DNA of 64,000 bases from Branchipolynoe longqiensis (lineage: Eukaryota > Annelida > Polychaeta > Phyllodocida > Polynoidae). A program made the translations under genes and the position numbers. This document shows, piece after piece, positions 22,901 to 34,100 of this stretch. The stretch spans positions 174,103,047 to 174,167,046 of the forward strand of contig CM059186.1 in assembly GCA_030323885.1 (NCBI GenBank), read 5' to 3'. The notes below the pieces were generated by a model. It was not told the origin of the DNA, searched no databases, and was given only the letters and a program-made list of their open reading frames with translations. Within the stretch, counting starts at the first letter, position 1; every line of letters begins with the position of its first letter.

Positions 22901-23770
22901 GTCAACCGTATGAAAAAGTCGGTGCAGACTTGTTTGAGTTAAACCATAAGAATTACCTGATAACTGTAGATTACTACACAACGAAATATTCCAGAGGTGA
23001 CGCTGTTGGGCGATACGTCGTCTGTCACTGTTATTGAGGCGTTGAAGGATATTTGGCAAGGCACGGTATTCCTAGTCAGGTTATTTCAGACAATGGTCCG
23101 CACTGTTAAGAGCCAAGAGTATAAGGGAGTTTGCGCAGCACTATGGTTTAAAGGCCGTATATTCCAGTCCAACAGTATCCCCGTAGCAATGGGCAGGTAG
23201 AGAACGGTTTGTGCAAACAGTCAAGGACATGTAAAAAAGTGCGAGAGAGACTGGGTCTAATTTTCAGTTAGCTTTGCTAAATTTATCGTAACACCCTGTT
23301 GCCCGTCCTGAATGCATCTCCGGCTCAGATGCTCATGAGCAGAAGGTTGAGGGGCAGGTTGCCCGATGGCGGAGGAAATTTTGGTGCCCGAAACGCAAAA
23401 TCCGAAGAAAGTCCAGACGGCAAAACGGCAGCAAAGTCAGAAAGCGTTTCATGACAGGAAGTGTGGTAAGCCGCACAAACCTATGAAAGTCGGAAGTAAA
23501 ATAAAGTACAAAAATCATGCCGGGGAATGGAAAAAAGGGGTTATTTTGGGACAGACTGGTGTTTCTGGGAGCGAGTATCAAATTTTGAATGAGTCCGGTA
23601 ATATGTTGTATCGGAACCGGGTGCAGATTATCAGGGCGCCTGTGGGGGGGCGGCCCGAACTGGTCGGGCAGATGCAAACTAGGTCAGCGTCATTGCCGAA
23701 TGTAAACAGTGCGGCTAATCTAAGTAGGTCAGGTCGGCTGATTAGGCCGGCGAGCAGGTTAGACCTGTAG
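19935..23770 (+). pseudogene. Gag-Pol of gypsy copy C, fragmented
   Basis: Gag is in pieces (20039-20380 and 20388-20870). The zinc knuckle CIACKKIGHFGKVC is intact. The protease segment is frameshifted within the DTG region (about 20800-21070). RT is at 21407-21718 (VTDDI followed by a frameshift) and RT/RNase H at 21883-22353, with a stop after MQKPIH. Further RNase H/linker is at 22366-22728, the integrase finger and core start at 22729-23037, and the integrase C-terminus is at 23366-23770. It has at least six disabling changes and is clearly non-functional. Confidence 0.9.
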
Positions 23771-24058
23771 TAGTTCAGTGTGGATTGGGTGTGTACACAT
23801 ATAACATGTGCATGTAGGATTAAGTTAGTTTCAGCTATATGTTTGTGTTAGTTGATTTAATGGACAATTTATGTCGTGAGACGTTACAGCCGGACAGTTA
23901 AAGGACTTCAGTGCTAGAGGGCGCTCGGACATTTGCAAGGCCTTGTGTTGAAGTTAAGTACGCATATATGGTATTGTGCATTCGTTTGACTGTTATATGT
24001 TATGTTGTCATGGTTATTTTGAAACATTTCATGTTTCAGAAATACTTTGAGGGGGGGA

Positions 24059-24251
24059 TGTGATATGTGCGTAATAGACGTATAGGTGTGTGGCTAATAT
24101 ATGATTAACGAGATGCCAGAGTTTGAGACAAAGGAATATGTTAATGAGATGACGTCATGGAAAGTTTAGCCGGCGGGTCAAGCGAGCCCTAGGCCGTGAA
24201 TAAACCATTCAGTATCCAGAAGTCAAAGTGTTCAGACGTTGTACTTTCACA
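24059..24251 (+). repeat. 3' LTR of gypsy copy C
   Basis: It is preceded by the polypurine tract ctttgaggggggga (about 24045-24058). It carries a few substitutions and small indels against the 5' LTR. Confidence 0.93.
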
Positions 24252-24936
24252 GCTATCACCAACCTCGCAAAGTAGGTCACGCAGTATGTATGGGCATCTA
24301 AATCCTTCATGTTAGCTAAACGTGCAGTTATTTATAGATTTGGGAAATCCCTCTGAGCCTGTTCCCGGCGAGCACCGCTATTTGACAATATCGCCACAGA
24401 TCCCACGGCGGTGGCGGTGGCAGTGGCAGTGGCGGTGGCGGCAGCACTAATATCGCTTCGATTATTGGTTTAATTTGACCAAAATTCGGCAGCGGCGTTA
24501 ATATAGCTTCGATTTCACTTTTTTTGTATGTTATTCTGTTAAATAAAGTTGGTCAAATTAACCCCAAAATCGAACCGATATTAACGCCGCCGCCGCATCG
24601 ACGGCCATTTGTTTTGTTTACATTCGACAATATGACATATCACTGCCGATGTAGCAGCGGCCTTAATATCGCTTCGATTTTGGGGTTAATTTGATAAAAT
24701 TTCACTTTTTGAGTATGTAATTCTGTTAAATATGATAGCATTGAATAGATTTGGGCCTAATCGGAACCTAACACCGCCCTTAAACCTGCTACGGAGTGGT
24801 GTTAGTGTACCCGACCTTAAACTCGCGGTGTTTCCGTAACACCGCTCCTTGCATACTGACTTTCGCCGCTAAACTGGAAATCCCAGCCAAAACCCGTTTT
24901 GGCTCGCTAACACCGCGTCATGCACATGGCCCCTGG

Positions 24937-24995
24937 ATGGTGAATAAAGCATTCAGTATCCAGAAGTCAAAGTGTTCAGACATTGTACTTTTACA
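24937..24995 (+). repeat. 3' LTR of gypsy copy B, right part
   Basis: It starts atggtgaataaagcattc, ends TTTTACA and is followed by the duplication atagg. It completes the 171-bp LTR begun at 19551. Confidence 0.92.
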
Positions 24996-25003
24996 ATAGG
25001 TAG

Positions 25004-25342
25004 TGTAATGGCCCACGGCCCTCCGACTCTCACTCTTTCACACGGAAGAACACCAAGATTCAATTCAGTGTACGCTTCACCTTGGGTTTATTGAACCATC
25101 TGCTCTCCGCGGCGTCAGTAGTTGTCTGACCCGCCCCCTGACCCCGCCAGATCCCACATCGACTCTATAGGTGTGTGTGGGGGGGGTGGGTCAACCACAC
25201 GCAGTAGAGGTCAGCCCAGTTGGGGTCTGACCGGTGGTGACCCGTGGCCGCCACCTAGCGCAGTGTAGTGGTACTGCGCTGATGGCGTCGTAGTCTCCGC
25301 TGCTACCCGCGTGATAGTAGAGCTCATGTTCAGACTACTACA
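25004..25342 (-). repeat. 3' LTR of gypsy D
   Basis: It is preceded in element sense by the polypurine tract AAGGGGGGCAG (plus strand 25343-25353). It carries the motif cgcagta and its reverse, which recur through the element. Confidence 0.93.
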
Positions 25343-25353
25343 CTGCCCCCCTT

Positions 25354-26973
25354 AGAGTCTCACCGGTTGCAGAATGCAAACCGATGAGAATCGAGAAATG
25401 ATAGAAGTCAACATGAGAACTAACTTGAAAGGGAGAGAAGCCTTACAAAGCTATGTATCCTTTTGCGCAATTCCTAGACCTGCCTGCAGCGAAATAGCGA
25501 TGTGAATCTAGCTAGCTGCAAGGCAAACATGTCATCAATCTAGGTGAAGAAAGAGTCTTTAAATGCGTCGCACAAAGACGACCTCTCCCAGCCTCTATGT
25601 AGTTGGTGTATAGAATGTTTGTTTGCTGGGAGAGAATTCATACCCCACAAGGGGGAACCCCCTCGACAGAAGGAAGCAAGGAACTACTCAGTCCGCCCCC
25701 CGCCGCCCCCCATCTCAGAAGAACCGTTAGCGGGGCGCTCCTCCTTCTACGCGGAGCGGCTCCTCTTCGAGCTTCCCTCAGTCCGTCCTCCTTGTGCCCC
25801 CGCGTCGCCTGGCCAGTAGATCACAGACGTATTACAACCGCGGACACGCCAAACAGCCACACCCAGGACCCGCCACGCTCGGTGCCCCGCTCCGTGCAGA
25901 ATGCATGAAAGTAGAAGGGCGGTGTTACTTATAACAATTGAGAAAGTCTCCGCAGATACAACGTTTAGTATGCAATACATTTTATAAGAAGCAATGGGCG
26001 CCAGCAAGAACCCGGCCTCCTACAAAGAAAATTACACCCCATGTGCATCCTCCCCTGTTATAAACAGGAGCCGACGCACACGCTGTCATTCATGTTCTGT
26101 TGGAAGCGCTTACCATAGTAGTAATTTGAAATAAAGAATGCAGCATAAAATAAGAGCCAGGGCGACACTGCATAGGAAAATCTTTTAGTGTAAAATGGAC
26201 AGTGTCTACCCACCAACTCCCACACCATTGACCACCCCGTTCCACTAAATTAATTTAGAATATAATATGTCCTAATAGTGTGGAACAAGGAAGTCAAAAC
26301 GGGGTGAAAGTTGAGGAATATTTTTAGAAATAATTTATTTAGTATATATATATATTAAAGATTATTCCGACCCCTACTGCAGAAAAATAGGCAGAACACA
26401 AGAAGCTAGATCCTCCAATCGGGAGAAAGCTAAGCTCTTCACCATAACATATATCATGAACAATCGTACTGCAAAGAAAAATAATGTTGGAATAGAGCAG
26501 TACGATATGCTAAATACATCATGGTTATCAATGTAAAAATAGCACCGTAGTACTAAAAAGGTATATACAATATTATATTAGTAACAATATACATATATAT
26601 ATATACAAGGCGGTATCCACCTCCGTAAGGGAGATGAACTATCAGAAAAAAAATTATTTTATATAATATTAATGTGTATATTTTATATAAAAAAAATTAA
26701 TAACCGCCACAGGGGTGCTGGTCTTTCAATTACCCCCGACGTGGAACCCGGAATCCCTCGGACAGGGCTAGCGCCGATTACCTGCGCGAGCAGTCAACCA
26801 CCGCTAACCTAACTGCCACCTGTCATCCGAGACATCACGGTATCCAGAATCCCTCGGACAGAGGAGAGCGACGCGCAACTGTACCAACAGTTACCCGTCG
26901 TCCACCACCCTGTCACCTGTCATCTGAATTTCGACGTGACGTCCAAAATTGACCAGACAGGACAGAACGACGA
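25354..26973 (-). other. 3' untranslated region of gypsy D
   Basis: There is no supported gene. It contains purine tracts beside the LTR, an AT-rich block (26280-26720) and two copies of gaatccctcggacag (about 26750 and 26850). Confidence 0.5.
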
Positions 26974-29900
26974 CTAATCGCCGTCCACCTTCCCGTCACC
27001 TGTCATCTGAACGTCGTCGTCAACGTCAGCAGGCGCCCTTGCCGCCCGCGCCAGCAGCGCCCGATGTGCCGCAGCAGCATCAGCCACCAAGCTGGCCGGC
27101 AGGCCGTGCAGCCTGTCCTCGACGCTGAAGCCGGAAAGATCCAAAGTGCGCAATGAACCATCCCAACTCCGGAAGTCCGAGTGGAACGCGGCAGAAAAAG
27201 TGATGTCGATATCGTCAATGACTGCAGCCTGCCGCGCCCTTTGCTCGCGTGATACTGCCAACTTCCGCTCGACAATCTTTTTGTCCTCCACGACATTGTC
27301 GAAGTCAGCACCACGCCTTCCCTCAGCCTGACGCGTCAGAACTTCCTGCGTCTGCGCGACGACCGCGTCAAAGCCCCCAATGAAGGCTTTGACCAGGCCG
27401 CCGACTGACTCAGAAATCCTGGCCGTAACGTCCACACGGTTGGCCTCGCAGAGACGCTCCGTGATCCCGTCCAACGCCAGAGCGACGCCGTGATCGACCA
27501 GCGGGGCCGCAGCCACCACCGGTCGCTCAGGCACCATCACTGGAGCGGAACTAACCACAGGAGCAGTCCGCCGCTGGTTTCACAACCGAGCTTGCAGACG
27601 GCGTCCCTGCCAACTGAGAGGCAGATCCCGCAGCCGCCGACACACGTCGCCGCGGAACCTGACCCAATGACACCGGATGCGACACCGATGCCACTGGCAC
27701 CGTCACCACGGTCGGCGGAGCCCGTGCCACCACCGCACTCAGAGTGTCAGGTGTCAGCTCGGTCACTACCTTCCGACGCTTACGACGGCGCACGCCCCTC
27801 GACCCCATTACCTCCGGATCGACAGTCACGACTGGCAACTCAGGCCAGTCTCTCAACCCCCGCTGGGCAGCGGATGGAGGGGGTGGAGGCGGCGGTGGGG
27901 GAGGCGAAGCTGACCTGTCCGACCCCTGATCCCGCTGCAGCTCAATGGCAGAGCCATCGCGCAGCGGCACCAGGGACGAGGACCTCTTACCTCTCCCCTT
28001 GCCTTTCCCCTGGACGGACCTAACACCCCGCCCAGAGCTCGAAGAGGCCACAGGAGCTGCTCGCCCCTGCTGGTCCCTCCTCACGGCAACAGCACCACGA
28101 CCCCTGCCCCGTTTCGCCGAAGATGCGCCGCGACCGGTGTAAAACCGCTCATGACGTACCTCCGCCGACCCAGGAACATATATAAACAGGGCAATCAACC
28201 TTTGCTGCTTAGGCAGCGTCAGGGTTTCCCTGCTATAATGGAAGTCCGTGCGCTGCTTCATCGTGAAGGACACCGCTCTCTTCGACACGGACTGAGGATC
28301 CCACTGAATCACACTCAGCCCCTTCACGACGTCCATTATCATACGTCCGTGGCCATCCAGGAGATGCTTGATCATCTCACAGCGGCGAGGAGTCGAGTAA
28401 TACTGTCCAGTCGCCTTAAGCGTTGGACAGCCCTCCGACCCACTCGCCACGTTAAATGGTCTCGTGCACCTCCATAGAGGAGCGGTGTGCAGGTGGCTTT
28501 CACAAATGTGCCTAGCCAACGGCCCCCACCGCAGAAAACAGGTTTCGGGGTCTGCCTACGCCCGACCGGGTTAAGCTCGCAGAACAGACAAGTCTGTCCT
28601 GGGCGAAACACACGGCGGACATAACCCAGACACGCCAATTCCTGCTTCGTGTAGCCATCCCCTCTCATTGGATCTTTCAACCCTCCAAATATGTCACATA
28701 AATGGAGGTTGTACCACTCCAACGGAACACGGGGATGACTCTCGGGCTCGGCCCAGCCCTCGTCATCGGAGACACCGTAATCTCCGTGCGCGCCCTGAGA
28801 CCGCATCAGCCGATGACGATCCAGCTCCCAGACCATATAGTCTCTAATACTACATGACTGCTTGTGAGGGTCGTTCCATAGCCGCGACAGGGTAGTCTCG
28901 GTCAAACCAGCCACGTTTCCCGAAAGAAACCGCGCCAGTTTAACCGGTCCACCCCCTCGCGACCTAACAATCCACTCAGACGATGGAGTAGGATCCTCAG
29001 AGATCGCATAGCCGAGCTCCACCTCATACCTTCTATTGGTAGCCCAACACGCAAGCATGTGAGCTATCCGACCCGTCCTCTGATCTTCCCCCCCCTGCTC
29101 TTGTTGAGAACAGGAAGCGACCGATCTCGACGGACGTGCAGTCTCCACACTGCCACCAACAGGAACGTCGTCCACATCTACGGGCACGGTACGTTTAGAA
29201 CCATCGCTATTATGATAGCGATAGTCAAACGACCCATACGACACCTTTTCCGGAGGGATCGATGCCTTAGGGGGCACCGACACAACCTCCGAGCGAGGAC
29301 TAGTGTCACGCTGTACAGAGGCTCTAGCCTGCTCTACAGCCATCCTCACCTGCGCTTCAGTCAACGCACCGGACTCACGAGAAGGGGCAGGAGGCCGAAG
29401 CAACTCACCGCCCACAACCGGGGTAGACTCGACAGAGTCGACGTCCATCCGCACACTGGAACCTCCCCCTACTGACCGTCCGTTGTCATGAGGTGCCGGC
29501 GCCAGACTCCCTAAGGTTCTAGCGCCTACATCCTCAGAGCCTGCGAACGGCAACATAGGGGGTCGGGCAGCAACTTCAGTCGGCAGTCCCACCTGGCAAG
29601 AACCAGATGAACTCCCGCTGAGAGGCTGCGCCATCCTCACCTCAGCTGGGCTGAGCGAGAACGGATCCGTGCGGGACGAACAAACCGACTCCCTCAAAGC
29701 CGTCTCACGCAGCTGCCACTCTCGAAAGCGTGACAACTCGTCAGCGTTCACCACAGTCCCTGTACTAGCGACCATAGAAGCTACGCATGGACCGGTGGGT
29801 ACCTCAGGGGAACGTAACGACAGGCTAGCTACTCCAGGAGGAGAAACGCCGTAACCCGCCGAGGACCTCTTACCACGGTCAACATGGGCGACAATAGGGG

Positions 29901-30083
29901 ACTAGACAGCTGCGGGGAGACTGTAGCAACAATCTCCCTACCGCCTAAAGGCCTAATGGTCCCTATACAGGTTAAACCTGTCGCCTCACCCCCCTCGGCC
30001 TCATCGAAGAGTATACCGAGAGAGTCAACAGCCTCAGCTCCCCCTAATGGAGTGCTGGGCGAATCTAGAACATCGTCAGACAT
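26974..30083 (-). pseudogene. Accessory protein of gypsy D, unrecognised, with Cys/His finger region
   Basis: Four minus-strand frames dovetail end to end: 30083-29829, 29775-28372 (467 codons), 28519-27551 (322) and 27558-26974 (194). They look like one protein of roughly 1000 residues with about three frameshifts, one at a G run near 28530. The N-terminal half is acidic and proline/serine-rich. A Cys/His region follows: CLFC (about 28576-28590), then HICESH after the frameshift, then WRC...GC...HLLDGH, so two C2H2-like modules are possible. Next are a poly-proline run (about 27875-27904) and a basic RRRKRRK (about 27770-27790) that could be nuclear-localising. There is no signal peptide or membrane segment, so an envelope role is unlikely. 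I do not recognise the family. Confidence 0.6.
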
Positions 30084-31109
30084 GGTCTACGCACAACGAA
30101 CTGCCACAGCAGCTCAAGTTGTGCATCCCCCACGCCCGACGATCGCCGTACACGCTGTGTCGAGTCTGCGCGATAAACGCACAGACCAACACAGACGCGG
30201 CCGGCCTTGCTGTATTCCTAAAGTGCTGTGCAACAAACAAGTACAAAATAAGGAATACGCGAATAGATAGGATCAATGTCCGAGGACAAATACACCCACC
30301 TTGTCTGCCGGCAGCCGGTAGAGTGACTGGCTCCACGTCCTCTCTCGCAGAACCGCAGAGTCCAGTCGGCGTACCAACCAGAGAATGAATGGCTCTCCCC
30401 GCACAACACCAGGTGCGCCACCGGTGCAGCTAGCGTGACCTACATAGGAACCAAGCCAAACCACCCGACGGCGGCATTCCCCGTCCCCCCCGCAGTACCG
30501 CTGACGTCACCGCACCACGTGGTCACGGAGAAACCCCAACCGCAGAATAATAGGGTGACCTAGCTAGCTCAACCACAAAGCCCGCCCGCCAGCTAGTGCA
30601 CAATACTGAGCCACCCCCGGCGACAAATCCCCGGCCCTCACGCAGTACCCACCAAACAACAACACGTACTGCGTAGCGCCAGCAACCCCTCGCCCGGTTA
30701 CACGCACATGCTATAAGTGACCCAATTACGCCTAACCAACAGTCGCACCAGTTACACACCCCATGCCCGCAGCGACACAAACACTCCCCCGGTTATAGCA
30801 GATAACACGCAGTACGCCCCGTTAACCATAACCAACGCGTTAGACAAGAAATAGCAGATAATAAACACACGGCTTAGGCAAAGGCATTACGCAGAACAGT
30901 AGTAACTGCGCCCATTCATTGGCGCCCCCGGGGCCCCCGGTCTTTCCCCACCAATCTTAAATAACTGCGTAGTAAAGTTTAACTGAACATATGTACTGCG
31001 TTACTCGTTGTGTGACAGGGATCAGCGTATCTGATGTACAACCAACCCCCGGAGACCAGACAACACCAGGGTGGAGTAGCCTAATACCTACTACCCCACC
31101 CCATACCAG
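30084..31109 (-). other. Spacer of gypsy D between Pol and accessory frame
   Basis: It is GC-rich and has no supported frame. The motif CGCAGTA or its reverse TACTGCG appears repeatedly (for example near 30637, 30668, 30808, 30965 and 30993). It may hold the leader, intron or promoter for the accessory frame. No splice site was assigned. Confidence 0.5.
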
Positions 31110-34100
31110 TTATCTGCGTCGTAATGCTAAACGCTCAGATCGCCGCACAGGCGGTGCATCCGAACCCACATCAGACCCCTGTCCAACTGGCACAAAGTCG
31201 CTGTCACTATCCGAGCTACTGCGTACAGAAACAACACTATCGACATCAGACACTGATCTAGAACGACGCCGACGTTTATTTTTCCGCTTATTAGGCCTAT
31301 GCCGCCTAGGGCGCATAGCCTCCCCCGCAGTAACTGGAAGCCCAGGTACTTTCTTCTGACTAACCACATCTATAGTGCCAGCCTCCACCCTCGCAGGTGC
31401 GGGCTCGTCCCCTACATGTGCATCAAGCCAGGAGGATGGTCCAGCGTTTCTAGACATCTGCTCGGTGTAAAGCTTAAGACGTCTAACGTTAGATTTACGG
31501 TATTTACCATCCTTGCCCTTCATAATAACTGTGGTGTCAGAGACAACTTCTGTTACAGTAAAGGGACCATCCCAATTCTTCGCGAGTTTGACCCGAGCTA
31601 GCGGCGCATGATACCGCACCACTCGGTCCCCCACTTTGAACTGGCGCCACGCAGCAGGCTCGTAGTCATATTTCTGACGAACCGCTGCCCGACCTAAAGC
31701 ATCGCGAACTGTGCTATACGCGTGGTGAAAGCAATGCTCCAACCATCTTACAAACACGATCTCACAAGGCCGGTCTACTTGACGATTCACCACCCCAAAC
31801 TGCAGATCAGCTGCTAGTCGGAGCTCCTCCCCAAATAGTAACCTGTTCGGAGTCACACCCGTAGATGCGTGCTCCGTACAGTTATATGCGTGTGCCACAA
31901 ACTTGACCTGTAAATCCCAATCATCTTGAAAGTCATTCACGGTACAAGCCAACGCAGATATCAACGTCTTATTAAAACGCTCTACCATACCATCCGATTG
32001 TGGACAGTACGATTTTGTACGCGTTTTTTTAACGCCCAGCAAGCGCAACATGGACTGGAACAGTGTGGACTCAAATTCCCGTCCTTGATCCGAATGGATC
32101 CGCATCGGGGCACCGAATATCAAAACCCAGTTATCCACCAACGCCTGCGCTGCAGTGGGTGCAGTGTGATCTTTTAAGGGGTACACTTGCACGTACTTAG
32201 TGTAATAGTCTTGGACTACCATCATCACCACATTTCCCCTAGACGTCGTCTTAAACCCGGACACAAAGTCACACGCTAGACGGCGCCACCGATGCCCAGA
32301 CAATTCCTGAGTCAACGGACTCGCAAAAGACAACGGGACCTCCACCCCATCCTGCACCTGACTTAATACACCTGAGATCGCAAACCCTGACGCATCAGTG
32401 TCCAGAATGAACCGCCCCACTGCCCGCGGATATCGCAGCACTGGGGTCTGAGTAAAGGCACGTTTCAAGCCCAGAAATGCCGCCTCCTGAGCGTCGTCCC
32501 ACACAAATTTTATTTTCTTCGCGGTAACGACCAAGTCCTGCAAAGGAACAGCTAACCGCGCAAAATCAGCAATGAAATCGCGATAATATGACACAAACCC
32601 AAGGAATGATCTCACTTCCTTCATATCCTCAGGTCTGGGCCACCCCGCAATTGCAGAGAGCTTTTCCGGGTCTGCCTTAATCCCCTTCGCAGAAACTACT
32701 CGCCCCAGGTACTGCGTCTCGCGCCTAAAAAGTCTACACTTTGAAGCCTTGAGTCTCAGCCCATAGGAACGTAAACGATCGAACACTGCTTGAAGCCTAT
32801 CCTGACATTCGGTTAGTGTCCGACCAAAGACAATGATATCATCCAAATACACCAAGCAAATCTTCCACTGAAGACCAGCTAACATATCCGTCATCATCTT
32901 TTCGAACGTGGCTGGAGCATTACACAACCCAAACGGCATCACGTTCCACTCAAATAAGCCTAAGTGAGTACTAAAAGCAGTTTTAGCAATATCCCCCGGA
33001 TCCATAGCAACCTGATGATACCCAGATTGCAGATCCAGAGTGCAAAACCACTCATTACCCCCTAAACTCTCGAGCGACTCATCTATGCGCGGTAATGGGT
33101 AAGCATTCTTCCGCGTCACAGTATTGAGCTTTTTATAGTCAATGCAAAAACGGATTGAACCATCTTTTTTCTTGACTAAATGGACAGGTGAACTCCACGG
33201 TGAATCACTACTCCTAATCACCCCACTATCCAGCAGCTTATGCAGCTCAGTCTCCAGTGCCTCCTTCTTGGAATGCACGAAACGCCGATAGGGAATCCTA
33301 AAAGCAGCCGACTCACCAACATCAATGCCATGCTTCACCACCTCAGTCCAGCCCAATGTCTCACCAGGCACTGCGAAAACCTGGATATTTCTACCCAGAA
33401 ATTCAACTACCCGAGAGCGATCAGACTCATCAACCACCTCACACCCCATAGCCAAAGGTATAAGATGGGCAGGCAAGCTCCCATCGAAGGTCCGAGATAC
33501 CACAGAAGGTGCCACGCACTCCTCCGTCGTACCAAAAGTAACCACATCGGCCACCGCCCCCAACGCAGCAACGCCCACTTCCCCTCTACTACTCACAACA
33601 CTAGAAGGGCACTCCAACTGCGCCGCCCGCGCGACACGCAGTACAGGCCAACCACTGCTCCAATTACCCGGTAACTGCGAACAGCCGACCGCACCACATC
33701 GCCCCGCGCCAACCCTGTCCACTGAGTCAACTGCGGGAACAGCTGACTCAGTGACCCCGTCACCGCGAGCAATGTTTACACCAGATTGTTTAGACAACCC
33801 CGCCTTAGCGTATTCACAATGAACATTACCAAAGTCAGTAGCCTCACTCAACAACCCGATAGTCGTACCCCTCTGTAACCTAACCGCATAACGATTCGGA
33901 TTAAACAATGGCACAACCGAGTCAACAGGACTCCACACTAGCGTATTCTGACCTACTAATCCCAGCTCATGCAACTCTGAGACCATCGGTTCAAATAGGC
34001 TCTGGTGATCACCGTCAACCCCTACAGCTGTAATTTTAACATCACAACCGGTCATCGGAGCAATGCGAATATCCTGCGCGACAGCAGACACAGTCTGACT

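Larger units (their letters stand above)
19725..24251 (+). mobile_element. Gypsy copy C, full-length but decayed
   Basis: The LTRs are 19725-19915 and 24059-24251 (about 192-bp subfamily). The flanks gctat (19720-19724 and 24252-24256) are the target duplication. It has gypsy gene order on the plus strand. The coding region is broken in many places although the LTRs remain very similar to each other and to copy A. Confidence 0.94.
19663..24931. mobile_element. DNA transposon in B's 3' LTR, itself split by gypsy copy C
   Basis: The ends are imperfect inverted repeats: gcccgtatgcatgatgcggt at the left and, reversed, ggccatgtgcatgacgcggt at the right, both running into gttagcg. cctgg is duplicated (19658-19662 and 24932-24936). 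Without copy C the element is about 737 bp and non-coding, with a GGCGGT/GGCAGT tract (24410-24440) and inward repeats of aatatcgcttcgatt in both orientations. Part of it (about 24640-24790) matches, reversed, the interiors of the MITEs at 39371 and 41938. The superfamily is unknown. Confidence 0.75.
13436..24995 (+). mobile_element. Gypsy copy B with nested insertions
   Basis: The 5' LTR is 13436-13606. The 3' LTR is split into 19551-19662 and 24937-24995 (112 + 59 = 171 bp, exactly the 5' LTR length). The flanks atagg (13431-13435 and 24996-25000) form the target duplication. Gag-Pol on the plus strand is interrupted by element E (15098-16770) and has many stops and frameshifts. The 3' LTR is interrupted by a DNA transposon that itself contains gypsy copy C. 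Confidence 0.93.

Noticed and set aside
25003..25004. Clean 5-bp target duplication for gypsy D
   Set aside because: The flanks read ggtag and ctagt. Only tag is shared without invoking a substitution, so I report it as imperfect.
29059..29475. Plus-strand 138-codon frame
   Set aside because: It is antisense to the accessory frame of gypsy D, and its composition is explained by that frame.
26974..30083. Envelope gene of an errantivirus-like gypsy
   Set aside because: It lies in the right position, but there is no signal peptide, transmembrane segment or furin-like site, and Cys/His finger motifs suggest an intracellular protein.
33240..33822. Plus-strand frames of 144 and 165 codons
   Set aside because: They are shadows of the intact Pol of gypsy D on the opposite strand.
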